NCBI GenBank assembly: GCA_018857735.1
Contig: JABMCL010000813.1
Span: 622,501 to 686,500, forward strand
Origin: Alviniconcha marisindica
Taxonomy: Eukaryota > Mollusca > Gastropoda > Provannidae
Direction: 5' to 3'
Length of the DNA: 64,000 nucleotides
The notes below the pieces were generated by a model, which saw only the letters and a list, made by a program, of their open reading frames with translations, made no database searches and was not told the origin of the DNA. Position 1 is the first letter of the stretch; the number at the start of each line of letters is the position of its first letter. Position numbers and translations under genes: made by a program. This document shows, one piece after another, positions 39,503 to 52,542 of the stretch.

Positions 39503-39508
39503 TTTATT
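39503..39508 (-). other. Polyadenylation signal candidate for the FBXW10-like gene
   Basis: AATAAA on the - strand, about 840 bases downstream of the stop codon. A further - strand AATAAA is at 39062-39067. If the SINE at 39868-40230 is inside the transcript, it is part of the 3' UTR in antisense orientation. Confidence 0.35.
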
Positions 39509-39867
39509 ATAATGCCTTGTGAATCACTGTGCATCATAGGAAAACGTGGTTTAGTGCAAGATCTGATAACATTTTTTTTCTGGACCTGCAAACATGTACA
39601 CCAACATCAGCACCAATCTATTCAAGGTACTAATTCATGAATACACGTACTGCTAGAAGTGGTATGAACGTTATGAAATCATCTGAACTTTTTTCTGTAT
39701 ATGTCCCAGGAGATCTGATACTACATGAGCCATCGGTTTAAGTCCCTTCACCATTGTGAAAAGCTGAGGACTCTCAGTCTCACTACTGACAAGCCATTTC
39801 TGTGAAAGTTTAGGCTCTCATTTTTTTTAAATCTGTGAAAGCCATGCATACTTCAGCTCTGTCCTAT

Positions 39868-40230
39868 GTGAGCTGGTTTGGCATAGTAGTAAGATGTTAG
39901 CCTGGTTAGCAGATAGTCGTTGGTTTGATTCTGCTTTGACAGCTCTCCTTCTCTTGAAAAGTTGGGAGTCCATCAGTACTAATTGTAACTTTGTGCATCC
40001 ACAATGAATAAAATATTAAAATGGCTCCCGCTGCCCTACTACCCATCTTAATGCAGGAGTCATTCTGGTGGTGACAGTGTAGTGTTGGGTATAGTTCCCC
40101 TCTCCCCCAACTTCCTGGGATCTCAGTCTCCGCCAGTACCGCTCTGGAGATATCTCTAAGCAAACATGGTGCTTAACATCCACAGAAACCGTAAGGCTTA
40201 TTAGGGATGGGTGAGGGATAACTCTGTGTT
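39868..40230 (+). mobile_element. tRNA-headed SINE with a family B core
   Basis: The head has RNA polymerase III promoter look-alikes: A-box tggcatagtagtaag (about 39879-39893) and B-box ggtttgattctg (about 39931-39942), at tRNA-like spacing. A body follows with cccctctcccccaacttcctgggatc and then the family B core at 40168-40213 (ggtgcttaacatccacagaa...accgtaaggcttattaggga). No coding capacity. The element explains family B as the inner conserved domain of a SINE. Confidence 0.65.
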
Positions 40231-40343
40231 AAACAAGCCAAAGTAACAAGTTCTCTCCCATTTCTAGACTTCAGGGCAGCATGCTGACATCTTACTGACA
40301 TAATGTGAACAGTCATTAATCTGAAAGTCCATGTAGGAGGGCC

Positions 40344-43300
40344 TTAGCTGTGTCGTAATGGTGGCGCTGAGGAAGGCTTTTTCTTGGAGTCTGGTGGCGG
40401 CATTGTGCCCTTGACCTTGGCGAGCCATGCTGCACGCTTCCTCTTCTCCAGTTGCTCCTGTTCCAGCCTGCGTTGCTGCTGGTGGATCTGCTCGATGTGC
40501 GTAAGGTGTTCCCGCTCCTGTTCGTGGGTCTTCAGCTCAAACTTGATGTGCTCTCGCATGGGCGTGTTGTGGGGGCTGACCTTGCCAAGGGGGCGCTCCC
40601 CAGCGCTGCATATCGGCAGCTGTTCTCTCACCTTGCGCTGCTGTTTGATCTCTTCGATCCTGTCCTTCAGCTCTTTGGAGTACATCAGCATGGGCACGGT
40701 GCTGGCCTCAACTGCTGCCGATGTCAGCTGCTGCGAACGCGGTCTCACCGGGCCGGAGCCAGGCAGGCTAGCCTGGAAGGAAGTGGACAGCCCTGACCGG
40801 CCAGTGAATGGGCGAGTCTTTGGGGCAGGTGCTGTGCCAGGGCGCGGGGGTCTGACAGACGAAGTGGCCGAGATAAACTCTATGTCACGAGGCTGTTCCT
40901 GCATCACACCTGCAGATATGGGTCGGATGACTCTCCCCCTGGGGATGGTTGTCTTGACCGTACTGGGATGTATGCTCCGGCGAGGACTGGTTTTCACTGG
41001 GGTGGGCGCACACTGAGTGGAGAAAACTTCCTTGCTGGGGATGGGTGGAGGTTTGGGAGGCTCTTTGACTTTCGTGGACCTAATGGATTTCAGGTCAGAA
41101 ACTTCAGAGATAGTTCCTTCATCATCCATGAACACCTCCAGGCCGAGCTCTTCAACGGGTACCTTAGTGCGCGGATCAATTCGACTTGGTGAGGAAGAAG
41201 GCCTGACGCGTTCAGTGTAGGCAGCCACCTTCTCATCCCTGATGTTGAGGCTGGTGTTGCGGTTGGTCTCTGACTGTCCCATGGTAGCCTGGATGGTGCT
41301 CACAGTCAGGTAGATGAAGTCCGGAGGCACAATGTTCTCTGCTCTCATCCGGATTTGAGATCTCAGCAAGGCTTTCATCTCTGACAGACTTATCGTCTTA
41401 TCTTTGGGCTCCAGGGGTCTGTCAAAGGCCCAGGACACTCTCCTCTTCACCATAGGGGGTTCTTTGGTCAGAATATCGCTGTCATCCTCATCGCCCTTCT
41501 TCTCAACAATTGTCACAGTCGGCCCAGATTTAGCCGTCGGTGGTCTGAGCTTGCTTCCTCTGTGGGAGGAAGTAGATGGCGCTGGGGGCGGTTTTCTGGC
41601 CAGGCTGGCTGGTGGAGAAGTGTCTCTGACAGAGTCTTTAGTCTGCGCGTGGTACAGCTCCTCCACAGGGAAGTACACTCCCTCCCTGGACGGAAGCCTG
41701 CTGGTGTCGGACCTGGTGGCGCTCTGCACTCGCCTTGCCGTGTCCAAGCGTCTCTCGCTCAGCCCTTTGGCGCTGTGCGGCAGCTGGGGGGCATGGTAGC
41801 CGTGCTGAAGCTTGACCTCAGCCCCAGGCGGTCGCTGCGGAGACACCGGGCGGTGCAACAGCTTGAGGTTGCTGGCTCCAGCTTTCCTCATGCGCTGGGC
41901 TCGCACGTATGCATAGGGCTGAGAGCGTACTGGAGCATCGGAGTAGGAGCCATACTGGACCAGGGGTGGCACCTTGTCTGTCTCCAGTGTGTAGTCCCAG
42001 TCAACAGGCTCAAAGTTGAGCACCAGTAGATTGTTATGGGTGTTCAAGGTGATTCTGAAAGCACAATACAACTTGTTTCATTGATTATGAACTTGTAGTC
42101 ATTCTTCTAGATGTCTTAACTTTTTTGTCAGACTTTAAACTCCTACCTTGCATGTTGAGTCATTTTTTTTGACACCAACATCACACCATCTCAATTCGTG
42201 TAAATCCCAGGGTGGTACTGCTGATGCGTGCATGCACGCGTGCACACACACACACACACACACACAGCTTTATTCTAACATGAAGCACAGTAAATTTCTT
42301 CAGATCAGCCACAGAAACCATACTTCATCATTCCAAGATCTTAACATCTCTGAATTTGAGCTTTGCACTTTCTGATTTGCTTACCTATCTCCTATGGCCA
42401 AGATGTTGAGGATGGGGTCGCTACGACTGTTGCCGCGCATGATGCGGCAGCACTGCCCAGTGAGCATGTTCCAGATTCGCAGCCTTCCGTCACCTGAGCC
42501 GGTGATCACTCGCAGGTACATGAACTCCAGGCACAACACTTCCCTGCAACACAGATCGTCAGGTGCTGCAGCTGAATTTCTTTGATCATGTTTGAACTTG
42601 TTTCACTCGTGATCTACCTGTAGTGTGTGATTAGCCAAGGAGGCAAATGTGCACATGCAATCGCTGCTTCAAACAGGCAGCTTCACCTGGAGTCAGGTCA
42701 CCTGACATCTGCTGCAATACAGGATACAGCAAACACACAGTTCCAAAACCTCCAGATTCTCCAAACAACATAAAGCTTAAATTTCATGCAACCATCCCAG
42801 TACAAGATACAGCAAGCACCCAGCTCCAAAACCTCCAGATTCTCCAATCAACATAAAGATTAAATTTCATGCAACCATCTCAGTAATCAGTGGAATTTGT
42901 GAAAAGCAAAATAATAAATCATGCCACTGAAAAAATGAATAATGGAGTGATAAAAATGATTAGAATAAAACTATAACTGCAGCAACAACACTGACGTGTG
43001 CATTTATCCAGTTTTCAAATCTGCGAGTTAGAAGCACCAAAGCCAGATTTACTGATGCCAAAAGCTTAGCCTGACTGGAGGCTATATTCACTGGAGTCCT
43101 AGCCTACAAATTGGAGCCACTTTTTTTTCTTCAGTGCTCCAGTGATAAGATGCATAAGACTCCTTTGAATGTTGAAAAGTCCATGCATTGGGTCAACTTT
43201 TACAGCATGGGGAGCCAACTGGCGTACCAGAAAAAAAAGCAAAAGCTGTATGCCCCCATCCCCCCAACTTGCCCAGCAGATTCAAACCCTTGGCTGGGAT

Positions 43301-46300
43301 GTTCTTGTTGGTGACGGCAATTTTTTCAAGGACGTGAAATGCAAGTTTGACTGAATTTACCAGATAAATAGTACAATGTAACAGGTGAATTTTAACTATG
43401 AATTAAGGGTGTGCTACAAGAAGAAAAAAGTGCCTGTGGTATTGGGTACGTGACAGGTGAGAATAGGGGAGTGGCCTGCTTGGCTGTGTTTGGGATAGGC
43501 ATGGAGACACGATGTGAGGGTAGGAGGTGTGGGTATCCATGCTATGGAAAGTGTCCAGGTAATGCACGCATGCAGTGCCTACTTTGGATGTCTAAGTGCA
43601 GTGAGGCAGCGATTGTGGCGACCCAGAGCGCTCCATGCAAGTGCATAACCATCACGACTGCCCGTCACAATGTGCCAACGGTCAAACTTGATGGCGGTGA
43701 CAGGACCGTGATGACCACTCAAATTCTGCACACAAAGGGAAAGAAGACCATCTCTTTCTTTTTTTAAAGTAACAATCAAAGCCAACACTAAATTATTTTG
43801 AACCACTTTAAGGCATAAGGATTTTGTTGCTGTTGTTTGTTTGTTTGTTTGTAAACAATTTGAATCATAGATTCTTTTTATAATGAGTCATTCTATTTTG
43901 CTGCTTTCTTTTTGTAAAGTATACACAAGATACCCTAAAAACAATTAAACTGAAAACAGACAACTTTGAGTTTCAGAGTGCCCCCCCCCCCCTCTCACAC
44001 ACACACACACACCCTCTTCTTTTTTCTTCCTGTTCCTTTTGTGTATATATGCAAAGACAACTCAATGTAAATGACAAATAGGACATCAAACAACAATCTA
44101 TTAATAAAATTAAATCAGACTTGCGACTAATACAATTTTTCATTGAAAGATCAATTATGTTCAGTTGAGTACAGTATAAAAATGTATTTCAAACACTATT
44201 GATTACCAGGAAACAGAAAGAAAGTTTTCTATTAGAAGTAAGGGATGCCGATTTCTCAATGCTTTCAACCTGGAGAATGTGCACTGGAAATAAGTATTTC
44301 TTCTCAAAGTATATATGCTCTTGAAATGCATATTTCAATGCAGCACTTTTCATTTGCAGCCAGTGTGTTTAAATAGTGAAATCAGTTTATTCACTCAGCC
44401 TTTGGCTTGATCATAAAACTCCTCTTGGGTGCAAATCAGTTTATTCACTCAGCAGTTTGAAACAGCCTTTGGTCTGATCGTAAAACTCCTCCTGGGCACA
44501 CTCAAAGAAACTAAGTCCACAGACACAGGTGCAGAACACGTGGGTTGCAGTTATGTCAGACAGAGTCATGAAAGCAACCACTGTGAAACAGGACTTTTCA
44601 AACTTGGCACCTGCACCACACAGGTGGAAAGAAAAGACCCACCTTTGTCTTCTTATTCAAAGCCAGCACTCAAAAGTGTGCTTTTTGTTATTGCATGCCC
44701 GGCTGGCTTTTTAAGACAGGCGGAATTTTAAGGCCAAGGTGGGGCACATTAGGTCAGATTGTCTTTATGACTCATTAAGCTGGGAATGCTTTACAGACTG
44801 AAATCAAACAAACCATCTGTTCATGCTCAACAGCATGTAAATAGTGCCGGCAGATTCAGTTACATGCAGCGTTGACTGGACAGCACAGTGGGTGGTATGT
44901 GACATTCACCAGTAATGTATGTTAAGACATTTATTTCATATGCACTTACAAGAGAAGAAGAAGAAGAAGAAAAAGAGGATCAAATCAATCAACCAACCAG
45001 CCAATTAAAAAACTAATTTAAAAAAAGAGAGAGAGACAAGCAGTAATACACACACACATACCCCTCACCCTAACTACAGTTTGAAAAATTGCAGGTTACT
45101 TGCAAAAAAAGATAAAAGCATGATCAAGGTTCCATAACCATTGCAGGCATTGGTACGGCTACATTCCTTGACAGGTGTAGACAGCAATGCAAGTTCCCCA
45201 CTGCTAGATCAAAGCTTGTTTTGCTTGTTTTTTGTTGTTGCTTTTTTCTTCTTTCAGATTTCTAACCAAACCAGCATAGTCCAAAACTGAGCAGCACATA
45301 ATATCTATCAGGTATCTAATAATAACAAAGGAACATAAAGAGCTTTTCTTTTCCCCCCTTTCCCCAACTGAAAGTGCTTAACAACCTAACTGCACAATAT
45401 CTTGGAATGCAAAAACAGTGCCCCCAACTCCACCAAAAGAAACCAATGACATAATTACGCAATGCTAAATACACACCTTAATCAAAAACATGCAGAATTA
45501 AAAAACACCAGTTATCCGCAAGAAATGCCCAACTGCACAGTAAGTGTGCAATATAATCCCCGACCCCTTAACCAGATACAAAATAATCCCGGCCGCCTTA
45601 ATGAGATGTAAACTAATACCTGATCCTTTAGCCAGATGACCCCTTAACCAGATGTAAAATAATCCCTGACCCCTTAACCAGACATAAAATAATCCCTGAT
45701 CCCTTAGCCAGATGTAAAACAATCCCCAATGAGACATAAAAGAATCCCTGATCCCTTAGCCAGATGTAAAACAATCCCCAATGAGACATAAAAGAATCCC
45801 TGATCCCTTAGCCAGATGTGAAACAATCCCCAATGAGACATAAAAGACTCCTTGATCCCTTAGCCAGATGTAAAACAATCCCCAATGAGACATAAAAGAC
45901 TCCTTGATCCCTTAGCCAGATGTAAAACAATCCCCAATGACATAAAAGAATCCCTGATCCCTTAGCCAGAAGTAAAACAATCCCCGAGCCCTTAGCAAGA
46001 AGTAAAATAATCCCAAATCCAATAGCCAGTCATAAAATAATCCCCAATTCCTTAGCCAGACATCACCTTGATGAGTTGACCTGTGGAGAGCTCCCACACC
46101 TTGACACGGCCACCCTCACACCCACTGATGCAGACCTCAGATGACAGCGCCACCGCCAGCACTGGGTGACGATGACGGAATGTGCGCTTGCATTTGCCAG
46201 TCTCCATGTCCCAAACTGGAAAAGATTTGTGTGCTTGGTGTTTATTGATGTTTTTGCCTTGAAGTTTGTATCCAGCGCTTATTGATGTTTTTGTCTTGAA

Positions 46301-46745
46301 GTTTGTATCCCAAGTCACAGTCTGTGTCCATGTGAATGGAGGGCTCTGCATTGAGCTCTAAGATCTGCCTCCCACAGTTATGATGTCACAAGCTTTCAAT
46401 CTGACTTCCATGTGGTACTCTGCTCACCAGGGGAATGTAAGATTATCTAAGTCTGATTCCAGTGTTCAAATGAATCTGATTCAGGTGACATGTTTCATCA
46501 TCAGTGAATGTGTGTCTTTATTCTTTTTGAAGGGTTCGTTCAGAATCCATCAGTTTTCTCACTCTTTTGCTATGTTTTAGCTTGTGGGCGAAACATTGCA
46601 GCCACTCTGCAGTGTTTTCTCACAGAATAAAAGACTTGGCTGGAGTGCTTTGGGTGATTGGCAGACAAGCCTATGGTTACAAAGTAAATACAGTGAAACT
46701 AACTTTTTTTTAAAGTTTAGCATTACAAAACAGCCGTACTGCTGA

Positions 46746-46804
<59 letters not shown>

Positions 46805-49800
46805 TGCACACACACACACAGACGCACACACACACACACACACACACACGTGCATACACACATATCACACAAACAACACAAAAACATATATTACACACAC
46901 AGCTAAAATAGACAATTCCAAGAAGGTACACCTTCCACTACAACTCCCCCCCCCCCCCCCCCCCCCCCCACCACACACACACACATACAAGGAAAGCCAT
47001 GAAACAGAAAGTGCATGAGGAGAAGTCGCACCTTTGCATGACTTGTCCTTGGCCCCAGATGCCAGCACGTCATTGTGCACCAACACAGTCATGACAGTGT
47101 CAGTGTGACCGCGGAAAATCTTCAGGCATTGACCTGTCTCTATGGACCAGCACCTGCAACACAGCCACCAAAGTTCTGGGACACATCGACAAATATTTGT
47201 ACATATGTATGTGTGCATGTGACACAGTGGAACATCTCTCGGTCCAACAGTCCAAGCAAGACAGAAAAGGCTTGCTACAGAAAGAAGGGGAGGTTTTAAC
47301 TGGGATGTTGTTTTTTAATACATATGTTCTTCCATGTGAATGTTCAGATGGTCATCAAGATTTTTCTGGCCAGAGTTCAATATAAGAAACCTGTATTTCA
47401 AATAGGAAACTAAGGTTTCCCATCCTTCAGGCAGCTCCATTTAACCTTCAGAGTGTCTCATTTATAGCTATGGTGTTATATAATAGTGGTCTGCAAAAAA
47501 GAAAAAAAAAGTATGACTATGTCAAAGTCAAGTTTTCTACCATTCATTCTTGGAATATATATAAACAGAAACATAGAAATCCTGAAAATAATACCATCTG
47601 TTTCAAATTCTTTTTTTTCTAATGATAAAAATTATACCTACACAACAGAAAATAAAAACAAAAATCATGAAGATAATGCCATCAGTTTCAAATCCCTTTT
47701 TTCTCTCGTTTTCTTCTAATGATAAAAATATATACACAGCAGAAAGCAAAAATATAAAAATTCTGAAGATAACACCATTTGTTTCAAGTTCCTTTTCTTC
47801 TAATGATAAAAATAAATACACAACAGAAAACAAAAACAAAAATCCTGAAGTAAATGCCATTTGTTTCAAGTTTAATTTTTCTTCTAATGATAACAATTAT
47901 ATACGGCTCACCTGATGCTGGTGTCATAGCTGCCGCTGAAGACAGTGCCTTTCTCCTCACACAGGTGGACACACCTGACTGACCCTGCATGACCTGTGAT
48001 CACTGGACCATGTTCCTTTCCTGACTCACAGTCAATGAAGCGAACCTTGCGGTCCCGTGATCCCAGAGAGATGAGACTTCCACCATCTGTGTGGATGACT
48101 CGGTGACCGTCCTCTCTGTGGCCAAAGTATAAGTCCAGTGATTGTTAGAATATGAAAATCAACTAATAAGACGGAAGATAAACATCAACATGAATCTATT
48201 GCATCTGTAATGGTAAATGAGCATATATTACTTTTCTAGAGTTCAATATATAAAATACCATTAAGCAAACATCTAAAACTGCATATGATGGAGACCTTTC
48301 ACCAAAAGTTTGCTAATATGTTTACATTCCAAAGTTGAAAATCTCTGATTTTAGGAGCTATCAAATCTCTAGCAAAAGAGAGGGGGGGAAAAGTATCAAA
48401 ATCTATGTCTATGCAAATTTGCTCTCTTCTGCAAATGATGAATGCCATAATACGTTATTAGAAATGAAGTATATTTCAAGATCATTGCAAGACCATGACA
48501 GTGGCCTAGTGGTGTTACATTACAATACATAAATGGAGCAATACTGAAATAAAACATTCTTATTAATATCATTATATTATTAATCTCTCAGTATTTTGCA
48601 CACCTGCACAGATTTGCACTTTCTGCCAACTTGCAGACACCAAATATGCTTAATTTCACATTTGATTATGATTTGCTTTTACATCAGAATGGCTACCATA
48701 ATCCTCTTCCTGATTTTTCTGCTATAATTTATTATGAAGCATCTATGTTTCTCACACCACTGCTCATTAAGCCCACTTTTGTCATGGAATCATCGCACAC
48801 TGCCAAAGATATGTCTCAGACTGTATCATGCATATTTTTTTTAATTTATTTTTTTGTCCCTGTACATTTCACTGGTCAATGCTTTTATCTCTGTACAGAA
48901 CATACTGCATACAGAATAAACTCCAGAAAGGTGGACTTACGTGTCACAAAGCACCATAACGTTGTAAGCACCACAGTAGACATTTCTCTCCTCCATGATG
49001 ACCTTCCTGGTGACCACCCCACTGTAGGCTGTCGTGAAATTGATTTCACTCTTGAAAGTCGTTTTGATGACCGAGTCCTCTGTCTCCAGAACCTCATAGG
49101 TACCTGGGTGAAGCTCCGGCACCAAGACGTCCACATCATTTGCATACACAGGATTGGCACCCTGGGCTGCTGCTCCCTAAAATTACAGGTTAGTTAGGAA
49201 CTGGTTTTTAATGTCCTCTCAACTACACAGGGTTACCTGAGGACAAAAAAATTACAGGTAAAATACTGTGACCACACACATCTCAAAGAAGGGATGGAAA
49301 AAAGTATGAGTCTTTGTGCTCTTGTGGTACTTCTTCCTGTTCCCTAAGCTGAAGGAAGATTTTGTGTCTGCAGTCCTTTTCCTGCACAGATACAATGTCA
49401 CAAGCACCAACCAAAATAGACTGTTATATTAAAGAACATGCATTCAATGGCATGTTCCTATCTAGGTAATCAGTAGGGTCCCCCCCCCCCCCACCCCCCA
49501 CCAGGTAATCAGTTGGCCCATAGAAACCACACAAAGCTGATTTTGAGAAAAAGAAAATGCAAGTCATGAAATTTCTGTTTTTGATTGCATGGTAAAAAGC
49601 TAGTCACTCATTTAGAATCACATGCGACAAAAGCACAGTGAGTCTGCTCAAGAGCAGAGAATAGCGCTATATAAAAGTGGTCATCATGGTAACATGTGCC
49701 ACCTGACAACTCTTTCTTGGTCAAACTGTGTCACTTCCAAGCAGTGTTTACATACTACGTCTAGCATCACATTTCTTATTTTTAAAGAACTAGCCTTCTC

Positions 49801-52503
49801 AATGCATGCGTTGCCCAAGGATGATAGCCTTGCTCCAGCAAGTAAAAGGGATCAAAATGTAATTATAGAATTCTCCATTGACTTCACTTTCAGTTTAGAA
49901 CTCTACTGTCACCAATAATGTGTAATGACACTCAATGTAGAAAACGCGGACAGCTACCTGCTGCGACTTTGATCTTGTTGCTAGGGCAACATGAGCATGC
50001 AGCTTCCATGCCCAATAGAAAGATGGGGTGGGTGGGGCACAGGTGAGTAGGTCACTTTGTCACTGTTGTGTGCAGTCAGTTCTGCTAATAGTTACTGACT
50101 AAATGATGAGATCCAAAGACATAAAACAGTTCAAAAGAAGGCTATTTATTATGACAAAACATAACATGCCAATTTTCAGGGTAAACCCTTTTCTCAAGCT
50201 ATGAAACAACACATACACAACAGTTAAACAGTGATGACTGGGGCGTAGGAAACTTGTCTGTTTTTGGCTGAGCTTTTCTTTAATGTTGTTTTGGTGTCCA
50301 GTGTTTCGAAGAATAAAACTGACTTAATTCAGAAACTGAATGGTGTAAAATCAAGGGAGCATTTTCAAACAAAATTTTGGATTTTCATTCTTATTTTCAT
50401 CTCTTATAGCAATTGGACAAAACTTACATTGAGAAGCCTCATTTCTTTGGAAAATGGGTATGAATTAATCAAAGAAATATATTTATTTATTTAGCTTCCT
50501 GGATCTACACAGGGGTGCTTACCCCTGGCTATCAATGAAGCCCTCAAAAACCCTGCATAGTTTCTGGATTTTTTAAATTGTTAACTTTCACTTTAGCCGT
50601 CAGAATGCATTTTCTCATATATACATATATGGTTGCTCTATGTGTATATATATGAGAAATATGTTCGACCCATCAAATCAATCTCCTTGTTTCACTGAGC
50701 TCCTCAACAAAAACCACCTTTTTTCTTTCTTTTGTTCTATCCTTGGGGGTGGGGGGGGAGGGGGGGCCGTGGGAAGGGAGTGAGGGGTAATTGGGAGTGG
50801 TTTCCATTACACTGCAGACACTGTGATTTTGTCCTTGCAGGGATAAAGATTTCAAGACAGATTTCAGCTCTGTCCAACAACCCGGCAAAGCTGATCAGTT
50901 ACCTCTGTACAGCAGCTACAGACAAAGTGATCGCAACCTTTCTGTCAATATTTTTTGCCAGGGACAGCACCGGCAGGGGACTGAATCAATAAAGCCTCAA
51001 CCGGTAACAATGCATGGTCAATACATATAGGCGACTGTACAAACAACAAAGGCCAGTCAAATTCTGCAATCACGCCATGGGCCTGGCTAACAAGCTATTA
51101 GTAACATTTGACTGGCTGGCTCAGTTCTCCAGCCAAACACTATTATATAGAGAGAGTGTTTGCTCATGCTGCTCTGTCTTGGTAACAAACTCCAGCTGCT
51201 GTTAAAGGAACTCACCATCTCAGTTCCAGCAACAACAACAAAATATGTACGTTATTTTAGTCATCATTCTTCTGTAGTACTATTTGTTCATTCTGCAGGC
51301 TTTTTATCCCCCCCAAATGACCAATTACAGTGAGCTAACAATGCATCAACCTTTGTCTTGAAGACTGCAATATGTCATAAAAAGCACATCTCCAAGCGAC
51401 ACTACAGAAACAACATAAAAATCAGTGACAAAAATCAAAACCATATGCATTTCTTCTGTGATCTGCATTCAAAACTGAGAGCTTCTGGTGTTCTATCCAT
51501 GATGTCAAAGACACTTTGGTGATGTCAAACTAAGAAGCGGGAAAGAGCAAAAAATGTTGGAAAGAGTGCAGAGAAAAAGTGTCAGTGATGCTGACAACTT
51601 GTAAAACCAATACTAAATCAACAGTACTCTCAACTGCAAAATCTTTACTGTGTAGCATGTTCTTTTCACCTGTTCCAAGCATTTGATGACTTATTTTTTA
51701 TCCAAATCTGAGAAGGCTAGTCCTTTTAAGCTTATAATTGCAGAGTTGACAGTAAGAACACTGCTGAAAGTTGTCAGCACCGTACCCAGTATTGTTTGCT
51801 GAAGTATAGTAATGCAAATGTCTGTTGATGTTTCGGGTTGGTGTGGGTTTTTTCTTCTTCTTTTTTTTCTTTCTTACTTTCCCCTGATCAAAGGAAAAAC
51901 GTTTGTTCACTGCCATTAACAAAAGCAATGACCTTTTACCCTACAAAGCCAGTCTTATGGGGGGCAGGGAGGGAGTATAGGGCATATATTTTAGAAGAGC
52001 CATTTATCTTACACCAAACTGTGACTAGTAAGTACTAAAGGGCTGATCAATGCAGTTTATGTTCACATAAACCTTGTAAATATAAAGATTAATTGCTGTA
52101 CCACAATAAATTTACTTTACAAATAAGAATTTTGTTTGATGCCAGTTATACACATGTACACACACACACATGCATGCGCGCACGTACACACAAATTCGGA
52201 CAGTAATCCTAACAATATCCATGGCACTGGTCTGGCTTAATAACCTTTGAAAGGCAATCTAGTTCCACTTGGTTCCACTAGTTCCACTCGGGTAGATAAG
52301 TTGACAACCATTATTCAGGTAAACTTCTGGGAGGACAATGGACATTAGGTACTTAAAGTGTGCGTGTGTGCATGCATGAATGCACCTGTGTGTGTGGTGT
52401 TTGTGAGGTGTGTGTGTGTGTGGGGGGGGGGGGGGGTTGGGAGGTGTGTGTGTGTGTGTGTGAGTGTGTGTGTGGTGTTTGTGAGGTGTGTGGCATTTAT
52501 GAG

Positions 52504-52542
<39 letters not shown>

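Larger units (their letters stand above)
31554..40343. other. 8.8-kb gene-free interval
   Basis: No exon with recognisable protein similarity on either strand. Contents: AT tracts (32828-32845, 33960-33972), a family B core and G+C-richer segment (35190-35410), a (CA)n (35852-35918), a tail-type repeat (36582-36665), a 39-bp triple repeat (38690-38815), a C-run (39368-39391) and a SINE (39868-40230). The 163-codon open frame at 37302-37793 has no domain and is probably chance. The upper end includes the FBXW10 3' UTR. Confidence 0.6.

Noticed and set aside
40384..41016. 210-codon open frame antisense to FBXW10
   Set aside because: Shadow of the GC-rich coding exon on the other strand; the - strand frame has clear FBXW10 continuity.
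46710..46931. Cys/Val-rich small proteins
   Set aside because: Direct translation of a (CA)n/(GT)n microsatellite.
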